Assembly (NCBI GenBank): GCA_014376805.1
Contig: JACMQU010000031.1
Span: forward strand, 1-64,000
Length of the DNA: 64,000 nucleotides
DNA from: Bacteroidia bacterium
GTDB taxonomy: Bacteria; Bacteroidota; Bacteroidia; UKL13-3
Direction of reading: 5' to 3'
Each line of letters opens with the position of its first letter. Positions within the stretch are counted from its first letter, which is position 1. Positions 37,369-47,683 of the stretch are shown in pieces. A model generated the notes under the pieces. It was not told where the DNA came from, did not search any database, and saw only the letters and a program-made list of their open reading frames with translations. Position numbers and translations under genes: made by a program.

Positions 37369-40300
37369 TTAGAAGGTATCGAAATCGGAAGGTCTGATGA
37401 TACCAAACCATTTTATGATTCGTTCCCCAATTCCATCTGCATAAATATGGATCAAATAAACTCCGCTAGAAATAGGCACATTCACATCATTTTTCAGATT
37501 CCAATCCAAATAAGTTTTTGTATTATCATCTTTTTTGATCCTTCTTACAAGGAAACCACCCTGAGTATAAATAGACACCACACATTTGGTTGGCAAATTA
37601 ATGATCTTAACTTTTGAATCAAGTTGATTTCCAGGATCTTCATAACCTGCATAGGCATAATATGGATTTGGAGTAATAGAAACCAGATTCAACGCATTTT
37701 TACCAGATTCTTTTCCGGCAATAACTTCGGAAAGAGCGGTAGTAGAGAAACGATACAATGGCTGACCATTATTTTCTAAAGATGAAGATGTTTTTGTAAA
37801 TGTTGCATAAGGGCGTTTAACATTTATTTTAACTCTTACATCACAAGGAATTAAACCATCACCAGGGGCTCCAAATTTAGCTTTAGGACTTGATAAAGTC
37901 ATACTAACCCATAACGCCTGAGATAAAACATAGCGTTTGTGAACAATAGCACTTGTACCATTTTCTACGAAATTAAATAAACTATCATAGCTTTTGCATT
38001 CATCATACCTGGGGCCCTGATATTTAACGGGGCCAGTAGGCACAAATTTAAATGCTTTTGAACCCATTATATAAATATGATGTTTACCCCCAAATAAATA
38101 ATCTAATCCTCCAGGAGTGCCCTTAATTAAATTACTAGTTGGATTCCAGATCATATCATTACCATTTTCGGTAGGTATTGAAGAGTCTTCAGCAAACATA
38201 ATATTAAGCCTTTCACCCGTTTCAACATTAAGGGCATAACCAGGAAACCATCCCAGGCCATTGCCATTACCATCAGGCTTACCATCTTTACCAACCGATG
38301 GAGATTTACGTCTGCTTAATTTTTCTACACCACCAATGTTTGTAGCAGCATTTTCACCCGCCTCTAAAACAACACATCTGCTCCATTTAGTATTATCTTG
38401 TGTTAATACAACTTCAACACTCTGCAAATCACTTAAAGGATTATCTGTGGAGTATCCTCCATTGCCACCCGCTGCCCATGCCGGACCAAAGGTAGGTGAA
38501 GGAGAAATTGCTCTTGCGGCTAATGCATACGGAGCCCATGTGCCTCCTAATATTTTATTATACTGTTTTCTTGGATCAACCGCTCTTTTAGATCCACTGC
38601 CTAACGTTTCAGCAAAATCATTTTCAAATTGATTTTTAAAATCGGGAGTTCCGCTGTTACCAGCTCTTATCCAGTTAAATGGAACTAATGGAATTAGTTC
38701 ATCCGGAATACCCGGCAACCATGCATTTGTTTTGTCTGCATATTCAATAGAAGCGGAAATAAATCCGTTTGAATCATCATTTGCATCATCTGCTTTTCCT
38801 GGTTTTTGAACCTGCAGCAACGTAATGCTTAAACCCCACTGAGAAAAAACCTGTTCATTTGGCTTAGCCAATGTAGTTTCACTTGGCATAGCTTCTCCTA
38901 AGATTACGAAAGTTCCAGATACTATATTGGTATCGGCCTGAAAAACGCCGGGGCCAATAAATACAGGATCATTAGATTTCATTTTTACAGAACCACTGCT
39001 TAACCAATAATATCTGCCTGGCGTTAATTTACCATTTACCACTGGCGTTGATGAATCAATTAAGTACCAGCGGCTGCTATCAGAAGTTAAAGAATCGTCT
39101 TTTAGGGCAGATTTTGAATAATCTACAAGTCTTAATTCAAAATCTGTTTTAGGCACTTTAAACGGGTTTATAACTTTAACTAACGCAGGTCCTTTACCCA
39201 TTTGATAAGTTGGTGCAGGTACATAATATGGTGCAATAAGTGCTTTTTCAATTGTTGCTTTTGTTAAACTTAATGCCAAACCGCTATTCCCAATACCTTC
39301 AATTTTTGTAATTTCCGGGCCGTCATTATAAGTTGAATTTAAAACAGTTCCCTGGCTGTGAGGAACTGATTTATGGGGAACTCCTGTATAAATTTTTATA
39401 CCTTGTTCGGTATTATTCAAATCTAAATTTGCCATTTTACGTCCGGCCAGGTATTGCGCAGCATCTGCCGAGCAATTAATGGCACTTGAATATGCAACCA
39501 GCAAGTAATAATAACTCTGAAAATTAACTACTGTAGGATCAGAGAAAGTTGAGAAGTAATCTTTGGTAATTTTAAAACTATGTTTAATACCTTTATCTTC
39601 TCCATTTACCATAATCTTTTTTACTGACCCCAACTCTGCATCATTAACAATATTAACCAACAGAGAAGCTCCATCCTGAATATCTGACTGAGCAACAAGT
39701 TTTGCTTCATCGAGGTTATAAAGGTTACTTGGAATAGAATTCTTTTTTAGCTGGAAAATCTGATACCCCTGAAACTTATAAATTGTTTTATTATTACACA
39801 AACCTGCTGAAGAATCTATGTAGCTTTCTGTCTTTTTATAATTTGTAATGTTTATGATCAATTCATGATCAAGTTCTACAATTTCAAGGTCTGGAATACC
39901 TGGCCCATCCACTATTTTAAAGTTATTTTTAAATAGTACAAAAGCTTTATCACTGGCTTCTTTTAATAAATTAAATGAACCTGTAGCTCCACCTGTAGTT
40001 GCTCTGGCCCAAACAACTGCAACAGTTACCTGATTTACAGCACCCGGAGTTAAGTTGAAAGATCCTGCAGTTTGAAGGAATCTTCTATCGCCCGGAGTGT
40101 TTCCGGCTGTACGTTCAGACCATTCTGCTCTTGAGCCCGGATCTGTTTTTCCGGGAAACATATAACTTGCTGTATCAGTGCCACCCCTACCATTTCCACC
40201 ATAAGTAATATTTAAACCATCCGTCCAGCGTCCATTTAAATAATTCCAGTAATGTTCTGGTCTGCGTGGATTTCCAGTTACTGAAAAGTCGTTGTTATAA

Positions 40301-41385
40301 TAAATAAATTTTGTTAATCCAATCTCAGATGTATCCCCATTAACAATTCTCTGAGGACCTTCAAAAAAGTTTACACCTATACTTGGAGGATTCAAACCAT
40401 ATCCTAAAATTCCCTCATCATTATCATCACCGTTATAACAAATTCCTAAATTCCTTTTCACATCACATTCAACATAGTCATCAGAGTAATTACCAAGATC
40501 CGGATCAACCCATTGACCAAAAATACAGCTATCAATTGTTTCTGAGCCTCTGTTATATATTGTAGTGCGGTAGAATGTCATGTTATTTACTTCATCATTT
40601 GTAGAATAACCAAAGCTTTGTGTATGCAGTTCAAGGCCTATTGGTAAGCCATCAGATTCATTGTGAATATTACCCTTATCATTATAAATAGTATATAACA
40701 TCATATCAGGAATATTATTGGATACGTTTTGATCAAAAGATGGGTAATCTCCATCATTAGTTTCATAAATACCATTTAAATTATAATCAAAAAACGGAGC
40801 TAAATAGTTTCCTTCTCCCTTAGAGCCATCACCAGGCAAAGGATTTCCCGGCCAGAAAGTAATTGCATCAGAGGCATTTGCATCAGAGACAAAATCGGTT
40901 CTAAACGCATCTATTTCATTTAATGTAACTTTCCATATTTTGTCGTATGTTTTGCAACGTTCTTTGGTAATTGAAGCAGAACCGTCTACCTGCAATGGAC
41001 CGGGATAATAATCATTACCATTCTGACGGTAAGTTTGTGCTGCAATTCGAAGATTTCCGGAGGTTACACCACCAATCCATAGGGCACCGGAAAAAAGGGA
41101 ATTTTTAGATACCTGACCTGGTTCCACCTTAGGAATTTCATATCTGGCATTACTTAAATTCCACCAGGTATCACCACCATTTAAAATAGTGGTTCTAACA
41201 TTGTTTACATCCAGATCTTTTTGTTGCGTGGCTGCACTACAACCTGCACCCATTTTCATCTGCCCGGTTTTAGGCTGTTTTTTGCCTAAACCTATATTTT
41301 CTTTAGCCTCAGCAATACCGGCAAAAGCCAATATTGTAAAGGTTATAAGTGCTTTAAAAAAAAGCCCGTTAAATTTTGTGTTCAT
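37369..41385 (-). CDS. large secreted protein with type IX C-terminal sorting domain
   Basis: About 1338 residues from ATG 41385; a TTG at 41406 would add seven. A signal peptide (FFKALITFTILAFAGIAEA) is followed by a conserved opening, DLDVNNVRTTILNGGDTWWN and LFSGALWIGGV. It has long beta-rich parts with Asp/Asn/Gly-rich loops (FDYNLNGIYETNDGDYPSFD) that look calcium-binding. The last 95 residues have sorting-domain traits: SITPNPYY, KVKIINLPTKCVVSIYTQGG and PISSGVYLIHIYADGIGE. It is probably carried to the surface by the type IX system. The function is unknown; position between receptor and PorV-like barrel suggests a surface complex. Confidence 0.8.
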   Translation of the reverse strand: MNTKFNGLFFKALITFTILAFAGIAEAKENIGLGKKQPKTGQMKMGAGCSAATQQKDLDVNNVRTTILNGGDTWWNLSNARYEIPKVEPGQVSKNSLFSGALWIGGVTSGNLRIAAQTYRQNGNDYYPGPLQVDGSASITKERCKTYDKIWKVTLNEIDAFRTDFVSDANASDAITFWPGNPLPGDGSKGEGNYLAPFFDYNLNGIYETNDGDYPSFDQNVSNNIPDMMLYTIYNDKGNIHNESDGLPIGLELHTQSFGYSTNDEVNNMTFYRTTIYNRGSETIDSCIFGQWVDPDLGNYSDDYVECDVKRNLGICYNGDDNDEGILGYGLNPPSIGVNFFEGPQRIVNGDTSEIGLTKFIYYNNDFSVTGNPRRPEHYWNYLNGRWTDGLNITYGGNGRGGTDTASYMFPGKTDPGSRAEWSERTAGNTPGDRRFLQTAGSFNLTPGAVNQVTVAVVWARATTGGATGSFNLLKEASDKAFVLFKNNFKIVDGPGIPDLEIVELDHELIINITNYKKTESYIDSSAGLCNNKTIYKFQGYQIFQLKKNSIPSNLYNLDEAKLVAQSDIQDGASLLVNIVNDAELGSVKKIMVNGEDKGIKHSFKITKDYFSTFSDPTVVNFQSYYYLLVAYSSAINCSADAAQYLAGRKMANLDLNNTEQGIKIYTGVPHKSVPHSQGTVLNSTYNDGPEITKIEGIGNSGLALSLTKATIEKALIAPYYVPAPTYQMGKGPALVKVINPFKVPKTDFELRLVDYSKSALKDDSLTSDSSRWYLIDSSTPVVNGKLTPGRYYWLSSGSVKMKSNDPVFIGPGVFQADTNIVSGTFVILGEAMPSETTLAKPNEQVFSQWGLSITLLQVQKPGKADDANDDSNGFISASIEYADKTNAWLPGIPDELIPLVPFNWIRAGNSGTPDFKNQFENDFAETLGSGSKRAVDPRKQYNKILGGTWAPYALAARAISPSPTFGPAWAAGGNGGYSTDNPLSDLQSVEVVLTQDNTKWSRCVVLEAGENAATNIGGVEKLSRRKSPSVGKDGKPDGNGNGLGWFPGYALNVETGERLNIMFAEDSSIPTENGNDMIWNPTSNLIKGTPGGLDYLFGGKHHIYIMGSKAFKFVPTGPVKYQGPRYDECKSYDSLFNFVENGTSAIVHKRYVLSQALWVSMTLSSPKAKFGAPGDGLIPCDVRVKINVKRPYATFTKTSSSLENNGQPLYRFSTTALSEVIAGKESGKNALNLVSITPNPYYAYAGYEDPGNQLDSKVKIINLPTKCVVSIYTQGGFLVRRIKKDDNTKTYLDWNLKNDVNVPISSGVYLIHIYADGIGERIIKWFGIIRPSDFDTF

Positions 41386-41417
41386 AATAATTTTTTTTCG
41401 GTTCAAAATAAACTGAT

Positions 41418-44400
41418 TTAAAAACTTAGTGACATACCTAAACGCACTAAACGAGGGAACGAGAAGCGATCAGGATTAATCATTCTGATATTGTAAAGAT
41501 CGACATAAGATTGTTGGTTAGTTGCGGTATTAATTTGTTCTTTAGCTGCAGGGGATGCAATAAAGCCATCATTATAACCAGAACCCGTATATCTGAATAC
41601 AGAAGTTACATTTGAAGTGTTAAACAAATTCTGAACACTTGCAAAAATGCGGAATCCGTATCCTACTGTTGCGCCATCAATTTTCTTTTTCTTAATCAAA
41701 AACACTTTGTCAATATTCATATCCACATTTACCTGAGAAGGCAAATTAGCACCATTAATTGTGCCTTTAACGGGGCTTCTCACTACCACTCCACTTTGAG
41801 CATCAGGAGTTGGATTTAAGTTTTGTGTATAGGGGCGGCCTGAATAAGAGGTTAAAACAAAGTTTATACCTGCATTCTCAAGAATTCTTTTACCGTTAAC
41901 CATAGGGCCAGTATAATCTTTAGCGCCTTCTTTATAATGGTAATCAAAAACGGCTTTAAAAGTGTGACGGGTATCAAAATCAAGTGGGAAAATGGTACGT
42001 AATGTTGGCAAACCTACCTGAATTAAAGCATTACTTGAAGTAGAATTTGAACCTGTTCCATCGGCAAACTGTAACTGATAATTTGCATTTAAAGTAATGT
42101 TGCCCAAATCACGAATTTCATATTTTACACCCAGACTTTTTACTGTGGCAAAATCTAAATTTCCATAGGTTGAATAATCATTAGGCCAGGCCTGCACGTA
42201 CCTGTAAAGTTGAATCATATTACGAAATTCGCGGTAGGAAGCGATAATCTCCAATGCTGCATCGCGGCCAATCTGCTGACGAAATCCTATTTCATAATCA
42301 GTTACCTGGGTCATTTTTAAATTAGGATTGTTTATAGCACCTTGGCTTAACCTGTTTTGTAGGTAATAATAATCGTCTATCTGACCAATATTTGTATTAG
42401 GTCTTTGTGTTAAGATATCATAAGTACCAAAGAATTGAGAGGTAGTATTAATAGGGAACGAGAACCATATACGAGGTAAAACTTTTACATCGGGAATATA
42501 ATCTGTGAAAGAAGAGCTTTTAGGTAGATTTGAATTTTTAGGATCAACCAGCAAAGGGATATTTCTGTTAGTTTTAGCATTACGGGCAATTTGTTGCGGA
42601 TCACTTATTGGATTGCCATTTTTGTCGAACCAATTGTTTCCATCGCGGTAACCGGCAATCTGTGCATTTGACTGATCTGAAGTTTGCTGATCAGCATCTT
42701 TGTTAACATAAACAGCAAAATTGTCGCCTATATTTGAAGGGATTTGTTTCTTTAAATTCTCAAAACTACTGTTCTTTTTTACTTCACCAACTGTATATAT
42801 TGGTACAATTGAGTAAGGATCTTTTAATACCGGTTGATTTGCGTCAAAACGTTCAACTCTCACACCTACCCTAACAATCAGATCTTTAAAAACGAATTTA
42901 TCTTGTAACCAAGCCGCCATATAAACCGGCTGATAGGCGGGTAAAGCACGCGTTGCAGGATTGTTAAGAAAATCGTCGATACTTGATTTCTTTCTTACTA
43001 CATTCCCAAGGTGATCGTATCCACTATAGCTTACTCTGGAATTACCACCGTTTAGCAATTCATCCGCATTTAACATTCCTAAAGTATAATCACCCGGTTT
43101 ATAAGAATTAACATCAATAAAACTTGTGCTGTCAATAGGCTTTCCATAAACATCTAATGCACCCTGGGAGATTAACTTATCACGGAAGTTTTTATCAAAA
43201 TTACTTTGTACTCCGGGTATAATACGTCTTTGAAAAGAAACTGTATCCTGAAATACACCATTGGCATCAAACTTTAGAATACCATACTGGCTTGAATCTT
43301 TTAAACCGCTAAACTGCCTGTTAGCAAGCAATCGCATAAGGCCCCATAGATTTTGCGCATCTACAAAGTAGCCTCTTCTAAATTGCTGTTCAACGTTTAT
43401 ACCAATTTCAATTTCGTGCCTCGCTTTAGGATTACTTTTAGATGCAATGGTAAATTCACTCATTACATACAGGTTAAATGCTTCGTTTAAACTTTTGCTA
43501 TAGCCTGCTTGATTTGATCCAACATTCGCCCACATAAGTGAATAAATACCATTCGGATTATCGCCGTTAATTAAACCACCCCTCTCGCGAACATTTCCTA
43601 AGGTTCTAATATTACTTTGACCCAAAAAATCATATACAGCTCTTGTGTAATTTCCACGTACCTGGTTATAATTTTTATCTTGTTCAAAAGTGTATGCCGT
43701 ATCTACAAAAGCAATCTGCCTCTGGTAATCAGTTAAATAAATATATTTTCCATCTTTAACTAAAAATGAATCCGGTTTCTGATCAATTGATTTAACGGTG
43801 CGGGCGTAGAATGGAGCCTGATAGGTTTTAAATTTACCTATATAACCGTAATCAAAAATGTTTTTCTGGTGCTCAGCATCCATATTTTCCGCAAACCCTC
43901 TTTCATAAGAAAACCTGACACTGTAATAGGCATTAGTGATATTAGATTCGGCTTTAGCTGTCTCTTTTTTATCTTTATCAACCGGCTCCTTTTTAAAGGT
44001 TTGAGTAAATTGTAAATAAGTCCTGACTGTGTAACCTCTGCTAAATGAATTATTTTCGGGATTTAATAATGACTGATAACTGTTATAGTTGCGCCCCTGA
44101 TTAAAGTTGCCATAGTACCCTAATCGCACATTGGTATTAAACGAGGGCTGAAAGTTAAAATTTCCATTCAAATCAACATTATAGGTGGCAACATTCTGGC
44201 GATAATTAATCTTCTCCAGATCATTTTTAGTTAAATATTCAGATGCAGGAAATAGTGTACCATTTCCTCCCGGTATTAACGGAGTGTTCTGAATTTGTTT
44301 TAATTTATCATTTTTGACTTTATAAACATCAACTGCAGGTGGCCTTCCATCTTTTGCATAGGTAAAAGATCCAGAAACCAGGAAGCCTAAGAGTACTCTT

Positions 44401-45212
44401 TCTTCATTACCCCTGCCCTTATTAATAATTTTAATCGGGCCAGAAAGTACCGTTTGAAACTGGTTATAATGAGAGTAATCAAGATAACCGTAGAAAGGAG
44501 AGGCGGTTTGTAGCTCAAAAGTTCTGATAAAGTTTCTTGTTGGTGCCTTGGTAGTAATGCTGATAGCTCCACCAACAAAATCACCATACCTTGCGGGAGT
44601 TCCACCGGTAATAATCTGGATATTATCAATAGCATTTGTAGGAATATTGGTTGCACCGGCTTGCACGCGCACACCATCTATATAATAAGCTGTGCCATCT
44701 GCGCGTGCCCCGCGTATATTTGGTGTACCATTGGCACGGGTTTCTACACCCATTGTAGTACCGGCAATGGTATTTATATTTCTGCTACCACGGTTTAAAA
44801 TCTCTTTAGAACCTACATTTCCTCCATTAACACCTTTTGGATCAACAAGTTGCTTCTCATATTTAATAACAACTACATCAAGCGTTGTATTACTCATGGT
44901 AAAGTTCACATACCGGTCTTCGTCGGCAACTACTTCAATTTTATCAATTTCAACATTTCCATAGCCCGCATAAATTGCTTTTAAGGTGTATTCACCGGGC
45001 TGAAGAGTTTTAATAATAAAAGCTCCGTCATCATCTGTCTGGGCTGTTGCTTTTTGAATGCCATTTAGAAAAAGCACAATGGTAGCATAGTCTACAGCCT
45101 TTTTTGTTTTGGTATCTTTTACAACACCCCTAATGGTACCCAAACCTGATTGCGCATAGCCTGCAAACTGCATACTAAATAAAACAATCATTAATGCGTA
45201 TATTTTCTTCAT
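41418..45212 (-). CDS. TonB-dependent receptor with carboxypeptidase-like domain
   Basis: A 1264-residue outer-membrane receptor. After the signal peptide (LMIVLFSMQFAGYAQ), residues 25-110 form a carboxypeptidase regulatory-like domain (IRGVVKDTKTKKAVDYATIV, GEYTLKAIYAGYG). The plug domain follows (RNINTIAGTTMGVETRANG, PNIRGARADGTAYYIDGVRV, PARYGDFVGGAISITTK), then a long beta barrel to the C-terminal Phe (FPRLVRLGMSLSF). No SusD partner is adjacent, so it is not a standard glycan locus. The downstream cargo and PorV-like genes suggest a surface assembly. The ligand is unknown. Confidence 0.92.
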   Translation of the reverse strand: MKKIYALMIVLFSMQFAGYAQSGLGTIRGVVKDTKTKKAVDYATIVLFLNGIQKATAQTDDDGAFIIKTLQPGEYTLKAIYAGYGNVEIDKIEVVADEDRYVNFTMSNTTLDVVVIKYEKQLVDPKGVNGGNVGSKEILNRGSRNINTIAGTTMGVETRANGTPNIRGARADGTAYYIDGVRVQAGATNIPTNAIDNIQIITGGTPARYGDFVGGAISITTKAPTRNFIRTFELQTASPFYGYLDYSHYNQFQTVLSGPIKIINKGRGNEERVLLGFLVSGSFTYAKDGRPPAVDVYKVKNDKLKQIQNTPLIPGGNGTLFPASEYLTKNDLEKINYRQNVATYNVDLNGNFNFQPSFNTNVRLGYYGNFNQGRNYNSYQSLLNPENNSFSRGYTVRTYLQFTQTFKKEPVDKDKKETAKAESNITNAYYSVRFSYERGFAENMDAEHQKNIFDYGYIGKFKTYQAPFYARTVKSIDQKPDSFLVKDGKYIYLTDYQRQIAFVDTAYTFEQDKNYNQVRGNYTRAVYDFLGQSNIRTLGNVRERGGLINGDNPNGIYSLMWANVGSNQAGYSKSLNEAFNLYVMSEFTIASKSNPKARHEIEIGINVEQQFRRGYFVDAQNLWGLMRLLANRQFSGLKDSSQYGILKFDANGVFQDTVSFQRRIIPGVQSNFDKNFRDKLISQGALDVYGKPIDSTSFIDVNSYKPGDYTLGMLNADELLNGGNSRVSYSGYDHLGNVVRKKSSIDDFLNNPATRALPAYQPVYMAAWLQDKFVFKDLIVRVGVRVERFDANQPVLKDPYSIVPIYTVGEVKKNSSFENLKKQIPSNIGDNFAVYVNKDADQQTSDQSNAQIAGYRDGNNWFDKNGNPISDPQQIARNAKTNRNIPLLVDPKNSNLPKSSSFTDYIPDVKVLPRIWFSFPINTTSQFFGTYDILTQRPNTNIGQIDDYYYLQNRLSQGAINNPNLKMTQVTDYEIGFRQQIGRDAALEIIASYREFRNMIQLYRYVQAWPNDYSTYGNLDFATVKSLGVKYEIRDLGNITLNANYQLQFADGTGSNSTSSNALIQVGLPTLRTIFPLDFDTRHTFKAVFDYHYKEGAKDYTGPMVNGKRILENAGINFVLTSYSGRPYTQNLNPTPDAQSGVVVRSPVKGTINGANLPSQVNVDMNIDKVFLIKKKKIDGATVGYGFRIFASVQNLFNTSNVTSVFRYTGSGYNDGFIASPAAKEQINTATNQQSYVDLYNIRMINPDRFSFPRLVRLGMSLSF

Positions 45213-45313
45213 TTAAGTAAGATTAGCAAATTGAAAATAAATTTTATGAGCGGTAAAATAAAGTAGTTCTTATCAAAATAACAACTATTCATTTTACCTT
45301 TCCTGTTACCCAA

Positions 45314-46282
45314 TCAGTTACTTCCTCTAAAAGTGAGTAACTTATCAAGTAAAATTTGAGAAATTTTTCTATAGCTCTCCACTGTCCAACCCCCAATGTG
45401 AGGTGATAAAACCACGTTTTTACTGGCGATTAGAAAACTAAAGTCATTTTCTTGACTGGCATTTAAAGTTGATAAATTTTCATTTTCCAACACATCAAGT
45501 GCACAGCCTAAAACTTTTCCACTTTTTATCATTTGAACCAAATCAGCCGTTTTTATCACTTTACCACGACTCAGGTTTAGTAAATAAATACTTTTTTTGA
45601 ACCTGCTTACAAAATCTTTGTCAATAAGCCAGGTTGTTTCTATAGTTAATGGCAAATGCACCGAGAGAATATCAGTTTCATTAAAAATCTGCTGTAAACT
45701 AACTTGTTTGGCAAAGTCTGTTGAATAATCAACAAGATATTTGTCATACGCGAGCACTTTTACATCAAAACCTTTTAATTTTTTGGCTACAGCCCTGCCT
45801 GTATTCCCAAAACCTAAAATTCCTACTGTTTTTCCGGCCAGTTCTATGCCTCTGTTTGCTTCCCTTTGCCAGATTCTTTGTTTCACTTCATTATTTGCTT
45901 TTATAAGGTTATTTAAAAGGGATAAGAGCATTCCTATGGTGTGTTCACCTACTGCATCGGAATTGGCTTCACCGGCATTTAAACACGTTATATTTTTAGA
46001 AAGTGCATACAGCTCGTCTATATTATCTAAACCTGCACCAGCCCTTGCAATGCAAAGAAGTTTTTTTGCCGCATCCATAACTTCGCTATCAACCCTTGTT
46101 TTGGTTCTGATGACTAGAATATGCATGGCTGCAATCCGATTCAAAATCTCCACTCTGGTAGCATCTGGTAAATAAAGAACATGGAATCCTGCATCTCTTA
46201 AGCCAAGTAATAACAATTCATGAACATCATCAGCAATCAGAATATTCATGCCCCCTATTGCATTGTTTTGGTTGTCTTTCAT
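45314..46282 (-). CDS. D-2-hydroxyacid dehydrogenase
   Basis: NAD-dependent dehydrogenase of the phosphoglycerate dehydrogenase (SerA-like) group, about 322 residues. It has the Rossmann motif GILGFGNTGRAVAKKLKGF, the catalytic Arg region LLNLSRGKVI, the Glu in DVLENENL and the His in LSPHIGGWT. No ACT domain is attached. Three starts are possible: TTG 46297, ATG 46282 and ATG 46249. The first beta strand begins just after 46249, so the shortest form is also credible. The substrate could be 3-phosphoglycerate or another 2-hydroxyacid. It ends 101 bases before the TonB receptor start. Confidence 0.88.
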   Translation of the reverse strand: MKDNQNNAIGGMNILIADDVHELLLLGLRDAGFHVLYLPDATRVEILNRIAAMHILVIRTKTRVDSEVMDAAKKLLCIARAGAGLDNIDELYALSKNITCLNAGEANSDAVGEHTIGMLLSLLNNLIKANNEVKQRIWQREANRGIELAGKTVGILGFGNTGRAVAKKLKGFDVKVLAYDKYLVDYSTDFAKQVSLQQIFNETDILSVHLPLTIETTWLIDKDFVSRFKKSIYLLNLSRGKVIKTADLVQMIKSGKVLGCALDVLENENLSTLNASQENDFSFLIASKNVVLSPHIGGWTVESYRKISQILLDKLLTFRGSN

Positions 46283-46321
46283 TGTAGAAGTAATCAAAAA
46301 ATTAAATTGGGTTGCACCGGG

Positions 46322-47683
46322 TTAAAAAGTATTGTATAAGAACCTGCCTAAAGTAAAGTAAATAGCAATACCTAAAAGGTCGTTGGTAGTAGTAATGAAA
46401 GGGCCTGTAGCAATAGCCGGATCAATATTCATACGGTTCAGAAAAAGTGGAATAAAAGTTCCGAAAACGGAGGCAAAAATTATAACTGTTATAAGTGCAA
46501 TACTAACTGTAATTGCTAATTGAGTTGAATTATTAAAAGCTAAATTATAAAGCAATATAACAACAGAACAAATAATTCCGTTAATAAGGGCTACCCGAAT
46601 TTCTTTAAGTATTTTTTGTGCAATATTTCGGGTGCCCAGCGTATCATTTGCTAAACCTTGCACTACAATTGCCGATGACTGAACCCCAACATTACCGCCC
46701 ATTGCAGCTATAAGTGGCATAAAAAAAGCCATTTCCGGATGAATCAGGATCTGGTCTTCATACATTTCAATAAATCTGGAACTCGCAATACCTCCCATAA
46801 GTCCAATTAAGAGCCAGGGCAAGCGCGCCCTTGCCAGAATTATTACTTTATCTGTACCGTCAACATCCTCGGTTATACCGCTCATCAACTGGTAATCTTC
46901 GTCAGCTTCTTCTTTTATTACATCTACCACATCATCAACAGTAATTCTTCCAACTAATCTTCCTAATGCGTCTATCACCGGCAAAACTACCAAATCGTAT
47001 TTTTTTGTAATATTTGCCAGGTCTTCTACCCGGGTTGATGTGGAAACGGAAATTACTTCTTTATTATAAACATCAGCAAGCCTGGCATCTGGCTTTGCAA
47101 GGATTAAATTTTTAAGTGTAATTAATCCAACCAGCCTTTCTAAAGGGTCTGTAACATAAACTACATAAATGCTCTCTACATTTTCTCCCTGAACTCTTAT
47201 TTCTTCTATACATTGCGCTACTGTCCAGTTAATGTAGGCCTTAATTAATTCAACTGCCATTAAACTTCCGGCGGTATTTTCATCATAATGGGTTAAGCTT
47301 AACAACTTGCTGGCATATTCAATATCCTCCAGCTGGCCAATTACATCTTCTTTTATTTTGGTTGAGAAATGATTCAGAACATATACGGCATCGTCGCTAT
47401 TCATGTTATCTATAAATTCATTTGCAATTTCAAAAGGAGTAAAAGCAGATAAAAATATTTCACGTGCAGGTTCATCCATTTCAACCAACACTTTTATTAC
47501 GGTTTCCTTCTGTAACGAATTCATTAATAATCGGGCTTCCTCTTTAGATAGCCTGTCAATAACCATCGCTATATCCTGGGGGTACATTTGATTTAACTGA
47601 TCACTTACAAGCTTGAGTTCATTTTCATTAAACCAGGTTTTAAATTGCCTGATAAGTGCGTTATCTACCTGAATTTTTTCCAT
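46322..47683 (-). CDS. mgtE: magnesium transporter MgtE
   Basis: The 453-residue transporter has the full MgtE order: N domain of helical repeats (QLNQMYPQDIAMVIDRLSKE), a CBS pair at about 130-260 (TAGSLMAVELI, VLPVIDALGRLVGRITVDDV), a plug helix and five transmembrane helices. The pore motifs GGNVGVQSSAIVVQGLA and PAIATGPFITTTNDLLG are intact. It transports Mg2+, gated by cytosolic Mg2+ through the N and CBS domains. It overlaps the rsmA stop by one base, so both genes are on one transcript. Confidence 0.95.
   Translation of the reverse strand: MEKIQVDNALIRQFKTWFNENELKLVSDQLNQMYPQDIAMVIDRLSKEEARLLMNSLQKETVIKVLVEMDEPAREIFLSAFTPFEIANEFIDNMNSDDAVYVLNHFSTKIKEDVIGQLEDIEYASKLLSLTHYDENTAGSLMAVELIKAYINWTVAQCIEEIRVQGENVESIYVVYVTDPLERLVGLITLKNLILAKPDARLADVYNKEVISVSTSTRVEDLANITKKYDLVVLPVIDALGRLVGRITVDDVVDVIKEEADEDYQLMSGITEDVDGTDKVIILARARLPWLLIGLMGGIASSRFIEMYEDQILIHPEMAFFMPLIAAMGGNVGVQSSAIVVQGLANDTLGTRNIAQKILKEIRVALINGIICSVVILLYNLAFNNSTQLAITVSIALITVIIFASVFGTFIPLFLNRMNIDPAIATGPFITTTNDLLGIAIYFTLGRFLYNTF

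Noticed and set aside
38261..38632. 123-codon plus-strand frame
   Set aside because: It lies wholly inside the type IX cargo gene on the opposite strand and has no family traits.
45741..46175. 144-codon plus-strand frame
   Set aside because: Antisense of the hydroxyacid dehydrogenase, whose motifs are clear.
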